From GCA-2746365 sp963711255 (GTDB lineage: Bacteria > Pseudomonadota > Gammaproteobacteria > SZUA-229), in contig CAVQDO010000008.1 in assembly GCA_963711255.1 (NCBI GenBank), positions 62,001 to 126,000 of the forward strand: DNA of 64,000 nucleotides, in the 5' to 3' direction. Numbering within the stretch: the stretch's first letter is position 1; every line of letters starts with the position of its first letter. A model generated the notes under the pieces. It saw only the letters and a program-made list of their open reading frames with translations. It did no database searches and had not been told where the DNA came from. Both the position numbers and the translations under genes were made by a program. Of the stretch, positions 16,141 through 25,825 are shown one piece after another.

Positions 16141-16800
16141 GTGAAAAAAGCTTCTCTTGTTGTCCTTGTTTCGGGTGCTGGCAGTAATCTTCAGGCAATC
16201 ATTGATGCCACTAAAAACGGCCAGCTAAACGCGAAGATCAAGGCTGTTATCAGCAACCGGGTTACAGCAAAAGGACTTGACCGTGCTGCCCGGGAGGACA
16301 TTACAACCCACGTCATCGACCACAAACAGTACCTGTCCAGGGAAGCTTTTGACAGAGCCCTGATGCAGGTTATTGATGAGTCGAAACCTGACCTGGTAAT
16401 ACTGGCCGGTTTTATGCGAATTTTAACGGATGGGTTCATCGACCATTACCCGCGTCGTCTGCTAAACATTCATCCTTCTTTACTGCCAAAGTATAAAGGC
16501 CTGAATACCCATCAACAGGCGCTTGATAATAGTGATGCTATACATGGTGCCAGTGTACATTACGTTGACCACGAACTTGATGGCGGCCCCGTGGTCATAC
16601 AGGCAGAAGTTCCGGTACTTGAGGGTGATGATGCAAATACGCTGGCAGAGCGCGTATTGCTGGAGGAGCATAAAATCTACCCACTGGCGATAAAGCTGCA
16701 CCTGGACGGTCGTATCGGTTTTAACAATAATCAGCTATTGCTGGACGGACAGCCTTTGCTTAAACCGCTGATATGGAAAAACAACAAACTCATTGATTAA
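16141..16800 (+). CDS. purN: Phosphoribosylglycinamide formyltransferase PurN
   Basis: 219 residues from the GTG at 16141 (VKKASLVVLVSGAGSNLQAI), which aligns with the usual family start; a GTG four codons upstream (16129) is the alternative. Motifs: VSGAGSNLQAI, ILAGFMRILTDGFI, the catalytic NIHPSLLPKYKGL and HYVDHELDGGPVV. It formylates GAR with 10-formyl-THF in purine synthesis. It lies in the purM-purN-DUF3108-darP operon. Confidence 0.96.
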   Translation: MKKASLVVLVSGAGSNLQAIIDATKNGQLNAKIKAVISNRVTAKGLDRAAREDITTHVIDHKQYLSREAFDRALMQVIDESKPDLVILAGFMRILTDGFIDHYPRRLLNIHPSLLPKYKGLNTHQQALDNSDAIHGASVHYVDHELDGGPVVIQAEVPVLEGDDANTLAERVLLEEHKIYPLAIKLHLDGRIGFNNNQLLLDGQPLLKPLIWKNNKLID

Positions 16801-16820
16801 TAACAAAGATCCTATTGACC

Positions 16821-17621
16821 ATGTTACCGAACACGCAAAAATCAATTATTCTACTAATAAGCAGCACCTTATTAATATGCCTGGTTTTCAGTGGCAGGCT
16901 TTATGCCGCACATGCTCTACCCGAATTTAACGCAATATACGCTATAGAAAAATTTGGCCTGAAGGTAGCCGAAGCGAAGTACCAGCTTGAGCATACAGCA
17001 ACTGGATATAAATTCTCACAGAGCTCAAAGCTTCATGGCTTTGCCAGTTTATTTAGAAATGACACGATTAATGCTGTCAGTTACGTAGACCAGGCAGGCG
17101 ATAAATTATTATTAAAAAAACACAGCTATCGGCAAACAGGCAAGGAAAAAAATAGAGACGAGGAGTTTTCAATAGACTGGGTCACGGAAAGCTCCCGCTT
17201 GACAGGTAACATCAGCGGCATCGTTAGAAGTAAACAAATCAAGTTAGAAGCAGATACAGAGGTATGGGAAGCGCTGTCATTTCAAATACCTTTAATGATA
17301 GATGCCAGACCAGACAAAAAAGAATACCTTTATAATGCAATATTAAAAGGCGAAATAGACACTTATAATTTTGAGCTAAAGTCGATCGAACAATTAAACT
17401 TTTCAGGCAAAGAATACCAGGCATTGCAAATGGTTCGCACTGATCCGGAAAAAGATCGGCAGATACACATCTGGCTACTGCCAGAACTGATTAATATTCC
17501 TGTTATTATAGAAAATTATCGCGACGGAAAAGAACACTCGCGTATGCAGCTTGAAAGCCTGCAATTGAATAACCAAGAACCAATAACCAAACAGGCAGAG
17601 CTGATTGATGACGACTTCTGA
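16821..17621 (+). CDS. DUF3108 periplasmic protein
   Basis: 266 residues from the ATG at 16821, with a TTG two codons upstream. The N-terminus is a signal peptide (about 1-33, ending YAAHA). The rest is a beta-rich DUF3108 domain (FNAIYAIEKFGLKVAEAKYQLE, DKLLLKKHSYRQTG, IHIWLLPEL). DUF3108 proteins are exported, of unknown role, and usually follow purN in Gammaproteobacteria. The 3' end overlaps darP by 14 bp. Confidence 0.88.
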   Translation: MLPNTQKSIILLISSTLLICLVFSGRLYAAHALPEFNAIYAIEKFGLKVAEAKYQLEHTATGYKFSQSSKLHGFASLFRNDTINAVSYVDQAGDKLLLKKHSYRQTGKEKNRDEEFSIDWVTESSRLTGNISGIVRSKQIKLEADTEVWEALSFQIPLMIDARPDKKEYLYNAILKGEIDTYNFELKSIEQLNFSGKEYQALQMVRTDPEKDRQIHIWLLPELINIPVIIENYRDGKEHSRMQLESLQLNNQEPITKQAELIDDDF

Positions 17622-18144
17622 TTTCGACCAATACGATGCTAACGAAGAAGAAGCAGAATATCTGGGACCGAGTAAATCGCAGATAAAGCGCGATTCACAA
17701 CATATCACCGATGTTGGCGAAGAAATTCTAAAATTAAAAACTGAAGACCGGCAGTCACTGGGTTTGCCCGATGATATAGAAGAAGCGATAAACACTGCCC
17801 TGAAAATCAAGTCTCGCAGCGGACTTAAACGACAAAGACAATATATTGGTAAATTACTGCGCGCAATTGATAGCAATGAAATCGAACAGCGTTTAAGAAA
17901 AATACAGCATCGCCATGACACCAATACCGCACAGTTTAAACGCGTTGAAAAATGGCGTGATGAACTGATTGAAAATAATAAAAATGCACTTAATGAAATT
18001 ATTGCATATTACCCCGAAATAGACCGACAGCATATTAACCAGCTGATTCGCGCCGCCCAGCAGGAAAAACTCAAAGAGAAAGCACCCACAGCTTCACGCA
18101 AGCTGTTCAAATACCTTCGCGAACTGGCGGAAAATCAAAGCTAA
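17608..18144 (+). CDS. darP: Ribosome-associated protein DarP (YjgA, DUF615)
   Basis: 178 residues from the ATG at 17608 (a TTG directly before it is also in frame). Family motifs: GPSKSQIKRDSQ, LKTEDRQSLGLPDDIEEAI, and SGLKRQRQYIGKLLR. It is highly charged and helical. In E. coli it helps late maturation of the large ribosomal subunit. It overlaps the end of the DUF3108 gene, so it is translationally coupled as the last gene of the pur operon. It ends 6 bp from the antiporter gene, which converges on it. Confidence 0.94.
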   Translation: MTTSDFDQYDANEEEAEYLGPSKSQIKRDSQHITDVGEEILKLKTEDRQSLGLPDDIEEAINTALKIKSRSGLKRQRQYIGKLLRAIDSNEIEQRLRKIQHRHDTNTAQFKRVEKWRDELIENNKNALNEIIAYYPEIDRQHINQLIRAAQQEKLKEKAPTASRKLFKYLRELAENQS

Positions 18145-18150
18145 AAATCG

Positions 18151-19317
18151 CTAATCCATACGATTTTTGTCATTACTGGATATTGGCGTGCGGTAACGAT
18201 AGACCACCCAGTAAGTCGATAATACAAAGGTAATGATGACCACCATCTGGATCAGATAGGATGCCTGGGTACTGATAAGCCCGCTGGCCAGCGCACTGTA
18301 GGCAACCAGCAGAGAAAACTCACTGCCCTGCCCCAGCCTGATACCCAGTTCCTTTGAAAAACTTCTACTTTCACCAATTAATCGAAAGCCGAACCCGAAC
18401 ACCAGCGGCTTAAGCACCATAATCAGTAATGCGATTACGATACCGGCAAATAAAACCTGCTCGCTAATCAGGTTATCGAACTGCGCGCCGATTGAGAAAA
18501 AGAAAAGTATCAGGAAAAAATCACGCAACGGTTTTAACTGCTCGGCCATTACCAGCGCAACCGGTGAAGAGGCAAAGGCAACGCCGGCAATAAAGGCGCC
18601 CATTTCATACGAAAGCCCGAGCAGCTGTGCAACACCCGCACCCAGCAGTCCCCAGCCTAATGCCAGTACAAAGGTATATTCCTGGATAATATCAAAACGT
18701 AAAAACAATTTATTAACCACCAGCTGCACCATCACAAAAGCAACAATGGTTAATATGACCAGCTTGGAAATCAGCAATATAATCGTATAGCTAACGTTTT
18801 CACCAGCACCACCTGTTAACACAACAATTAGAATAATAGCGATCACATCCTGCATTAACAGTACGCTGATCATCATTTCACCGGTATGCTTGTGGTGCAG
18901 AGCCGTTGTCGGTATCAGTTTCAGACTAACAATAGTGCTGGAAAACATTAAAGCGGCACCAATAACAGCACTTTCGATCAAACTAAAACCAAAGGCCAGG
19001 GCCGCGGCCGCGACAACAAGAAGGTAGACCAGGCTGGTAAGCAGGGTAAGTGCTGCCGTTTTACTAAACAGGTGCAATAAGCGATCGGGGTTAAGACTTA
19101 TACCAAGCAGGTACAGCAGCAGAATGACACCAACATGAGACAGCTTTTCAATATGTGCGGGTTCTTTAATAAGTTCAAGACCCAGCGGGCCGGCGGCAAT
19201 ACCAAAAGCGATATACGCCAGAATAACGGGTTGCTTTAAATAAAGAAAAGCAGTGGCAAATACCGCCGCACCCGCGAAGATCAATGTGAATTCAAAAATT
19301 ATATTTTGAAAGGCCAT
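18151..19317 (-). CDS. Kef-type cation:proton antiporter (CPA2 family), no regulatory domain
   Basis: 388 residues with about 11-12 membrane helices across the full length. Family signals: FGIAAGPLGLELI, LLYLLGISLNPDRL, MFSSTIVSLKL, and GAFIAGVAFASSP. It exchanges potassium or sodium for protons across the inner membrane. It stops after the membrane domain: the C-terminal TrkA-N/RCK domain of KefB/KefC is missing, and no separate RCK gene lies nearby. It sits downstream of the nitrilase gene on the same strand (25-bp gap). Substrate cannot be assigned. Confidence 0.9.
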   Translation of the reverse strand: MAFQNIIFEFTLIFAGAAVFATAFLYLKQPVILAYIAFGIAAGPLGLELIKEPAHIEKLSHVGVILLLYLLGISLNPDRLLHLFSKTAALTLLTSLVYLLVVAAAALAFGFSLIESAVIGAALMFSSTIVSLKLIPTTALHHKHTGEMMISVLLMQDVIAIILIVVLTGGAGENVSYTIILLISKLVILTIVAFVMVQLVVNKLFLRFDIIQEYTFVLALGWGLLGAGVAQLLGLSYEMGAFIAGVAFASSPVALVMAEQLKPLRDFFLILFFFSIGAQFDNLISEQVLFAGIVIALLIMVLKPLVFGFGFRLIGESRSFSKELGIRLGQGSEFSLLVAYSALASGLISTQASYLIQMVVIITFVLSTYWVVYRYRTPISSNDKNRMD

Positions 19318-19342
19318 TGAATTCTTCGCCGTTATTGATTAA

Positions 19343-20185
19343 TTAATCGACAGATAAAGTACATGCGAGGCGTTTATGATTGAGCGCCGGGAACATCTTT
19401 CTGGTGCGCTCCAGTTTCACCACATCAACATTAGCCACAACGACACCGGTACCATGCGGAAGGCGATTTAATACCTGGCCCCAGGGATCAACAATCATAC
19501 TGTCACCGTGTGTTTCGCGGCCACCGACATGATAGCCGCCCTGGTCTGCAGCTATCATAAATGACAGGTTCTCGATAGCGCGAGAACGCAGCAACGACTC
19601 CCAGTGAACCTTACCGGTCAAACTGGTGAAGGCAGAAGGCAAGGCACATATTTCCATGTTCTGTTCGATCATAGCGCGGAATAATTCCGGGAAACGAAGA
19701 TCGTAGCATACCGCCAGGCCAAGTCGCCCGAAAGGCGTATCAACGACTACTATACTGTTGCCTGGAGTGATTGTTTCAGACTCAGTGTAACTCTCGCTAG
19801 TCGCTTCAATAGTAACGTCAAACAGGTGAATTTTGTTGTAGCGGGCAACAACTTCACCCTGGGGATTCAATAATAGACAGGCTGCAAATACCTTGCCCGG
19901 TTCATCTGAACGAATGGGGATAGTACCGCCCACCAGCCAGATATTATGTCTTATCGCCTGCTCTTTCAAAAAGTCCTGCAACAGGCCGCCCTCGGCATAA
20001 TCTTCAGCAATTTTCACCTTCTCAGATTCTGTTGTACCCATGATGGCAAAATTTTCGGGTAATACCACCAGCTCCGCTTCCTGTTGCACAGCAATTTTAA
20101 TTAATTTTTCAGCTTCGGCCAGATTGGCCTTTACATTAGGGCCGGATGCCATCTGTATTGCTGCAACTTTACTCACCAAAAACAC
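19343..20185 (-). CDS. Carbon-nitrogen hydrolase (Nit1-like, deaminated glutathione amidase)
   Basis: 280 residues. The Glu-Lys-Cys triad is present: VVLPENFA, YNKIHLFD, and LAVCYDLRFPELFR. The C-terminal AADQGGYHVGGRETHGDSMIVDPWG is typical of the Nit1/NitFhit branch. This branch repairs deaminated glutathione; other amides remain possible. It follows yhdP and a short secreted protein, the normal place of this gene in gammaproteobacterial genomes, where tldD often comes next. Here an antiporter follows instead. Confidence 0.92.
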   Translation of the reverse strand: MFLVSKVAAIQMASGPNVKANLAEAEKLIKIAVQQEAELVVLPENFAIMGTTESEKVKIAEDYAEGGLLQDFLKEQAIRHNIWLVGGTIPIRSDEPGKVFAACLLLNPQGEVVARYNKIHLFDVTIEATSESYTESETITPGNSIVVVDTPFGRLGLAVCYDLRFPELFRAMIEQNMEICALPSAFTSLTGKVHWESLLRSRAIENLSFMIAADQGGYHVGGRETHGDSMIVDPWGQVLNRLPHGTGVVVANVDVVKLERTRKMFPALNHKRLACTLSVD

Positions 20186-20221
20186 TCCTGCTCATTTGAA
20201 ACATTACACCTTATAAACCTG

Positions 20222-20698
20222 TCATTTAACAATAGAAAACTTAATCATATCATCGGCGCCGCTACCAGGGACCAGAACGATTTGTGCCGACGGTATCGCC
20301 AGCGAAACCAGCCAGTCTGACAGCTCCTGCACCCAGAACTGCCCTTCTTCTCCACCGGGATACTGTATTTCTATTTTATTTTGCGTATCCTGCAGCCAGT
20401 GATTAATCACCTCGTTCAGTACCGGTAAAGACAAAAGGGATTCGCCACTTCTTGCCGTCTCCCATTGTTCAGCACGCATTTGCCAGTTTTTCCTTACGCC
20501 GCTACTCGACCCGGTCTGATCGGGAGAAACTTCCATTTCCGAAAGTACACTACCGCTTACTTTATCATTTTTTTCAATATTATTAACTAACACATCAGCA
20601 TTTAACTGCGCTGTGCAAAGCAATAATACAATACCCGTTATAGCGCAGCACTGAAAACGTCCGTTTTCACCGGCTTTATCAAAAATCATCTTCATCAT
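20222..20698 (-). CDS. Secreted protein of unknown function
   Basis: About 158 residues from an ATG at 20698; other ATGs at 20728, 20695 and 20689 are in frame, and the gene overlaps the end of yhdP by ~20 bp. A signal-like hydrophobic stretch (ITGIVLLLCTAQLNA) sits near the N-terminus. The C-terminal third (WVQELSDWLVSLAIPSAQIVLVPGS) has a regular helix-strand pattern. I do not recognise the family. Coupling to yhdP suggests an envelope role. Confidence is good that it is a gene. Confidence 0.68.
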   Translation of the reverse strand: MMKMIFDKAGENGRFQCCAITGIVLLLCTAQLNADVLVNNIEKNDKVSGSVLSEMEVSPDQTGSSSGVRKNWQMRAEQWETARSGESLLSLPVLNEVINHWLQDTQNKIEIQYPGGEEGQFWVQELSDWLVSLAIPSAQIVLVPGSGADDMIKFSIVK

Positions 20699-23600
20699 CT
20701 TCCGCCGTATTCTGGTTACGCTCAACAATTTTTTCTATCACAGGGTCGTCCCAGCTACCAGTAACAGAATAAACATTATGACCTATTACGCCCAGATCAA
20801 AAACTTTTTGAATCAGGGCCAGGCCGGCACCTATCACCACACCACCTAACAACACACCACCAGCAAACGTCAGTGTATCGGTATGCGGCTTTACCCGCAT
20901 TAACAGACCGTAATCCCGGTTTAACAGTCCAACACTACCAAAAATATTAATATCAGCTGCAGGCGCCGAAACATCAAAGTTCTTTAATGAACCGTCACCA
21001 TTTATAAATTCGAAATCCCCCTTTATATAGTCAAAGGAAAAGCCTTCCCGTGTTACGTCATCAAAATCCAGCGCCAGCCTGTTTGCCAGTTTAAATATAT
21101 TTAATAATCCCAGTAAACGCCCGCCTGCGCCCGGGTCTGCTTCCAGAATTTCCCCATCAGTCAATTCAAATGAAGACTTACCTTTCATATTGGCCCATGA
21201 TAATGCATAAGGCTCAGCCGGCCATTTAGAATCGAAGTTTGCTTTATATTCGCTGCGGTCAACACTTCGCTCAAATCCAAGACCGGTTAATGTCTCACCC
21301 AGATTATTACCGCTTATGCTGCCTTCCAGCACGGTTTCATGTGCACCTCGCCAGGATGTCAGCCAGCTGCCGCGCGCATCGAAGGACATTGCCGGCCCAT
21401 TTAAAGAAAGTTTGTTGATTAACATACCGTGCTCATGCCAGTGGGTTTCAAGTCTGGCATCAGTGAATATCCAGTCGTCCCAGACAACCCTTGCCGCATC
21501 CCAGTTAAGTGGCGGAAAGTCAGCGGGTATTAGTGGTTTTCCGTTTCGTTTGTCTTTTGTATAAAACAGGGCATGCAAATCAATATTGGCAAGATCCAGT
21601 TTTATCTGTGTATCTTTATCCAGGCCTTCGGTGAAAGCACCCTGCCCGGTCAGGTACTTCGATTTAATATCAAAATTCCACATAGTGTTTTCGTCACGCG
21701 AGGCATACAGGTCAAAAATGGTATTTTTGCCAGCTTCTGCAGAATCGATATAGCCGGCTTTTGAGTTAATCTGCATACCCTCATTTTCAACTACATTCAT
21801 ATCTAGATAAAAAGCAACTTCGCGATTAGCCGGCTTATTCACTTTGTCTGAAATATCCAGAGAGACATTTTTCAGGTTAGAACTGGCCTTTACATGCAAC
21901 AGATAATCAACCGGTTTGTAAGGCAACTCTATGTTGATATCCCACATCGACTTACCGGTAACCCAGTAATCCGGAATCCAGTCATAACGTTGCAGAAGAT
22001 AATCACTATCAAACATACCATCAAGATGGAAGACCGCTTCACGGCCTGATGATCCCACAGCAGAATCGTCTTGCGTAAAGGCATTAATAGTGACAGCTTC
22101 ACCCTCGACAATAGCATCGATAGAATCAGAAAATAAACTATCCCTGGTAAAATCAACCGTGCCATTGATAGCACTGATTTCATAACCAAGTGCAGGGTAA
22201 TAAATTTCGCTATCAATTAAGTCCAGATGACCATCAATAGCCACGTCAATTTCATCATCAACTAATGGCACATCAATCTTAAGTTTTAAATTACTCTTTC
22301 CACGTAACTGGAACTGCCGCAACGTGTCACCCAGCATATCATCGAGCGCGCTATTCCAGACGTAACTCTGGATATCCACGTTATTGCCGCTGGCATCGGT
22401 ATTCACCGTTAAATGCGGCATCTCCAGATCAGGAATTTCAGCTCTACCGTTATATAAACGTGCATCTTTTGACATTGCCTGTGCCTTGCTTACAAACAGG
22501 CCTTCGTTCTCAAACTTAACCGTGGCAGATAACTGGTTTAATACCGGCCAGTCTGCAAGGAAACGCATATTAATATCTTGCGCTGAAAACAACACCTGAA
22601 AAACACCAGTATTATGCTTATATGGAAACTCGTTGAGACGCCCATACAAAACAAAAGAACCATCAGGCACATAACCATCGGTTACTGCCATATCGAGCCA
22701 GTTAACCAGCTCAGGGCTCATAATACCTACCGGTAAATACCGCTTGGCATATTTACCGTATGCATCATAAAAATCAGTCTGTGCATTTACGAAAATATCG
22801 TCGGCAGAAAACAACTCCACTTCAAAGCGTGTATAGGTATTAATGTGAGCATTTTTAAACTGCAGCCGATCTGTGTTCAAATGCCAGCTGCTATCCTGAT
22901 ACTGTAAATTCAGCAGGCCCTGGATGGTATCGGCAAAGATGACTTCTCTAAATAGATTTTTAAATTCAAACGAAGTGTCACTGGAACTAACTTCCAGTGT
23001 CGCGCTTTGGTTTTCATACTTTACAAAACCGTCAAAGCCCGAAACAGTTATTTCGTTTTGTGTGTCATGCACTGAAAGATCAACAACGGAAGCTTCAAAT
23101 TTTATTGCCTTCGACAGTTCCGCTGCTGAGACATCTCTGGGCAGTTGAAGATCAAGGTTATATACATCTGCCTGCAACTGGTAGGCGTTTACTTTATCAA
23201 GCTCAGCAAGCTGCTCATTGTTCAAAAAAACAGCGGTAATTACCGGCAAATCCTGTATTCGCAATAAATCAGCATTCAAATAGAAAGAGTTTTCATCTTC
23301 ACTTGCTGTCAATGTTGTCTTACCACCCCATGATGGCAGCTTATCCTTGCCAAAATAAAAATCAGAAAGCGTGATACTTTTATAATCATTGTTATCAACA
23401 TAACGGACATTTGTTTCCAGGTAATCCGTTTGCCATGATTTAGCCGTGCTCTTATTTTGCAGCGATAAATCATGCATCGATAACTGTGAAACCAGGCTCT
23501 TAATTTTATTTTCTTCGAGTATTATCCACAGGTTTACATCAGTAACACTGTCCAGTAAATAATTATCAGCTATCTTGAATTTTGTGTTCCATTGCCGCAG

Positions 23601-24302
23601 GTTAAGCTCATGCGCTTCAATATAGATATCGCCATTCAGCGCATCAAGATCGCCATGTAAGTTTGCCACCACGGCCAGGTCTTTACCGTATGACTCCAGC
23701 AAATTCATGGAAAATTTTATGTCGTGGTTATTAAAGTTATTTTCAACATCAATATTTACATCCAGTAAATTCAGGTTTAACTTTTCACCGGTATGATCCT
23801 GGTAATAAACATTACTGTCGTGCAATAAATAATCAGCATTCTGCAGCATGTAGATAAACTTGTCCGGCAACTCACTGGAACCTTCACTGGTAAAACGGAT
23901 ACCCTGAATCAGCCATTCATCATCTGCCAGCTTTTCAATAGACAGATCAGCACCGACAAGCCCGATGTCATCAATGATTATTTCGAGCCGTAATAGAGAT
24001 GAGACCACATCAAGCTCGACAAAAGCTTCACGAAAATTAAACAGGGGGACCTTGTTCTTTTCATCGAAGACCGATACGCCGATTAATTTGAGCCGGGGTG
24101 AAAACCAGTTTATCGCCGCATCAATGGAAGATATTTCAACAGGCAAACCGATTTGCTGACTGATTTCCTGCTGTATTTCATTTTTATAGCCGGTGGCGTA
24201 CGGCAGCACTGCGCGCAATACGCTAAATATTACTGCGGTCGTTATCAATATCAACGCTAGGCTGATTATGATAAAAACTCTCAGGCGTAAGATCCATTGC
24301 AT
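20679..24302 (-). CDS. yhdP: YhdP family, AsmA-like phospholipid transport protein
   Basis: 1207 residues. One N-terminal membrane helix (about 8-30) anchors a very large periplasmic beta-rich body, ending in the conserved AsmA-like C-terminal region (GRLLGLLNIFKLANRLALDFDD and SAPAADINIFGSVGLLNRDYGL). YhdP with TamB and YdbH is thought to bridge the envelope and carry phospholipids to the outer membrane. Length is normal for the family (about 1250 in E. coli). It follows rng by 42 bp, the conserved order rng-yhdP. The final residues (EDDEDDF) are acidic. Confidence 0.95.
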   Translation of the reverse strand: MQWILRLRVFIIISLALILITTAVIFSVLRAVLPYATGYKNEIQQEISQQIGLPVEISSIDAAINWFSPRLKLIGVSVFDEKNKVPLFNFREAFVELDVVSSLLRLEIIIDDIGLVGADLSIEKLADDEWLIQGIRFTSEGSSELPDKFIYMLQNADYLLHDSNVYYQDHTGEKLNLNLLDVNIDVENNFNNHDIKFSMNLLESYGKDLAVVANLHGDLDALNGDIYIEAHELNLRQWNTKFKIADNYLLDSVTDVNLWIILEENKIKSLVSQLSMHDLSLQNKSTAKSWQTDYLETNVRYVDNNDYKSITLSDFYFGKDKLPSWGGKTTLTASEDENSFYLNADLLRIQDLPVITAVFLNNEQLAELDKVNAYQLQADVYNLDLQLPRDVSAAELSKAIKFEASVVDLSVHDTQNEITVSGFDGFVKYENQSATLEVSSSDTSFEFKNLFREVIFADTIQGLLNLQYQDSSWHLNTDRLQFKNAHINTYTRFEVELFSADDIFVNAQTDFYDAYGKYAKRYLPVGIMSPELVNWLDMAVTDGYVPDGSFVLYGRLNEFPYKHNTGVFQVLFSAQDINMRFLADWPVLNQLSATVKFENEGLFVSKAQAMSKDARLYNGRAEIPDLEMPHLTVNTDASGNNVDIQSYVWNSALDDMLGDTLRQFQLRGKSNLKLKIDVPLVDDEIDVAIDGHLDLIDSEIYYPALGYEISAINGTVDFTRDSLFSDSIDAIVEGEAVTINAFTQDDSAVGSSGREAVFHLDGMFDSDYLLQRYDWIPDYWVTGKSMWDINIELPYKPVDYLLHVKASSNLKNVSLDISDKVNKPANREVAFYLDMNVVENEGMQINSKAGYIDSAEAGKNTIFDLYASRDENTMWNFDIKSKYLTGQGAFTEGLDKDTQIKLDLANIDLHALFYTKDKRNGKPLIPADFPPLNWDAARVVWDDWIFTDARLETHWHEHGMLINKLSLNGPAMSFDARGSWLTSWRGAHETVLEGSISGNNLGETLTGLGFERSVDRSEYKANFDSKWPAEPYALSWANMKGKSSFELTDGEILEADPGAGGRLLGLLNIFKLANRLALDFDDVTREGFSFDYIKGDFEFINGDGSLKNFDVSAPAADINIFGSVGLLNRDYGLLMRVKPHTDTLTFAGGVLLGGVVIGAGLALIQKVFDLGVIGHNVYSVTGSWDDPVIEKIVERNQNTAEDDEDDF

Positions 24303-24344
24303 GGCCGGTAGTGTTATTTAGTAATAGTCTGAGGTTTAACTTTT

Positions 24345-25796
24345 CTAAACGATAACCACATCATACTGCTCCTGGGTAAACAGCGCCTCGACCTGGAACC
24401 TGATGGGTATGCCAATAAAGTCTTCCAGTTCAGCCAGGCTGTCTGATTCTTCATCAACCAGTAAATCGACTACATCCTGAGCCGCCAGCACCAGCAGCTC
24501 TCTGGCATCAAACAGTCTGGCTTCACGTAAAATTTCTCGGAAGATCTCATAACACACCGTTTCAGCCGTTTTTATTGAACCACGACCTTCACAGGTTGGA
24601 CAGGTACCGCAAAGCACGTGTTCCAGACTTTCACGTGTACGCTTACGGGTCATTTCTACCAGGCCCAAAGATGAAACCTCACAGATTGAAGTCCGGGCAT
24701 GGTCTTTTTCCAGTGCCTTTTCCAGGGCCCGCATCACCTGGCGTTTATGCTCTTCTTCGCTCATGTCGATAAAGTCAAGTATAACGATACCGCCAAGGTT
24801 ACGTAATCGCAGCTGCCTGGAGATGCCCTGCGCCGCTTCGAGGTTTGTTTTGAAAATAGTTTCCTCCAGGTTACGACTACCGACAAATCCCCCGGTGTTA
24901 ACATCTATTGTTGTCATTGCTTCCGTCTGGTCAACGATCAGGTAGCCACCGGACTTTAGCTGCACTTTACGTTCCAGACCCTTTTGTATCTCATCTTCGA
25001 CGCCGTGCAAATCAAATATTGGCCGTTCGCCCGGATAATGCTCGATGAAGTTGGCAATTTCAGGCACGTACTTTTCTGCAAACTGAATCATCGTAAGATA
25101 GGTTTCTCTTGAATCCACACGAATGACATCGAGATCTTCGTCAACCATGTCACGCAGCACGCGTAAAAATAACGGCAGATCTTTATGCACAACACTGCCG
25201 GCTTTTACACCGTTGTTATTATTTATATTATCCCAGAGTCGATTAAGGTAAGTCAGGTCACTGCTCAACGCCTCTTTATCAGCAACTTCAGCTGCGGTAC
25301 GCAAGATATAACCCGCGTCATGTATTCGATGTTCCTGCTCCAGCAAATCATTTTTCAGGCGTTCACGGTCTTCTTCATTTTCTATACGCGAGGAAACACC
25401 AATGTTGTCTGCATTTGGCATAAATACCAGGTATCGTGATGGTATTGTAATGTTTGTTGTTAACCTTGCGCCCTTGGTACCCAGCTGGTCTTTAAGCACC
25501 TGTACCAGGATTTCCTGCCCCTCTCTTAATAACTGTGTGATATGTACCGGTTCGTTACTGTTTTTGTGTTTTTGGGCTACATCAGACACATGCAGAAAAG
25601 CGGCTTTATCCAGTCCGATTTCGACAAATGCAGCTTCCATTCCGGGCAGTACACGAACGACTTTACCCTTATAGACATTGCCCACCAGTCCACGGCTTCT
25701 ACTGCGCTCAATGTACAGGTCATGCAACATGCCATTTTCAAGGATTGCGACCCGTGTCTCCTGCGGGGTCATATTGATTAAAATTTCCTTACTCAT
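24345..25796 (-). CDS. rng: Ribonuclease G
   Basis: 483 residues, the short RNase E/G class without the long degradosome tail. N-terminal S1 domain (about 35-125, GNVYKGKVVRVLPGMEAAFVEIG), then the RNase core with the metal site VDQTEAMTTIDVNTGGFVG and LDFIDM, and the zinc-link CGTCPTC (about residue 400). It processes 16S rRNA 5' ends and degrades some mRNAs. It lies between maf and yhdP in the conserved order; 29 bp separate it from maf. An AAGAAG ribosome site precedes the ATG. Confidence 0.97.
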   Translation of the reverse strand: MSKEILINMTPQETRVAILENGMLHDLYIERSRSRGLVGNVYKGKVVRVLPGMEAAFVEIGLDKAAFLHVSDVAQKHKNSNEPVHITQLLREGQEILVQVLKDQLGTKGARLTTNITIPSRYLVFMPNADNIGVSSRIENEEDRERLKNDLLEQEHRIHDAGYILRTAAEVADKEALSSDLTYLNRLWDNINNNNGVKAGSVVHKDLPLFLRVLRDMVDEDLDVIRVDSRETYLTMIQFAEKYVPEIANFIEHYPGERPIFDLHGVEDEIQKGLERKVQLKSGGYLIVDQTEAMTTIDVNTGGFVGSRNLEETIFKTNLEAAQGISRQLRLRNLGGIVILDFIDMSEEEHKRQVMRALEKALEKDHARTSICEVSSLGLVEMTRKRTRESLEHVLCGTCPTCEGRGSIKTAETVCYEIFREILREARLFDARELLVLAAQDVVDLLVDEESDSLAELEDFIGIPIRFQVEALFTQEQYDVVIV

Positions 25797-25825
25797 ATTA
25801 TTCTTCTTTTAAGTATTATTTTTAT

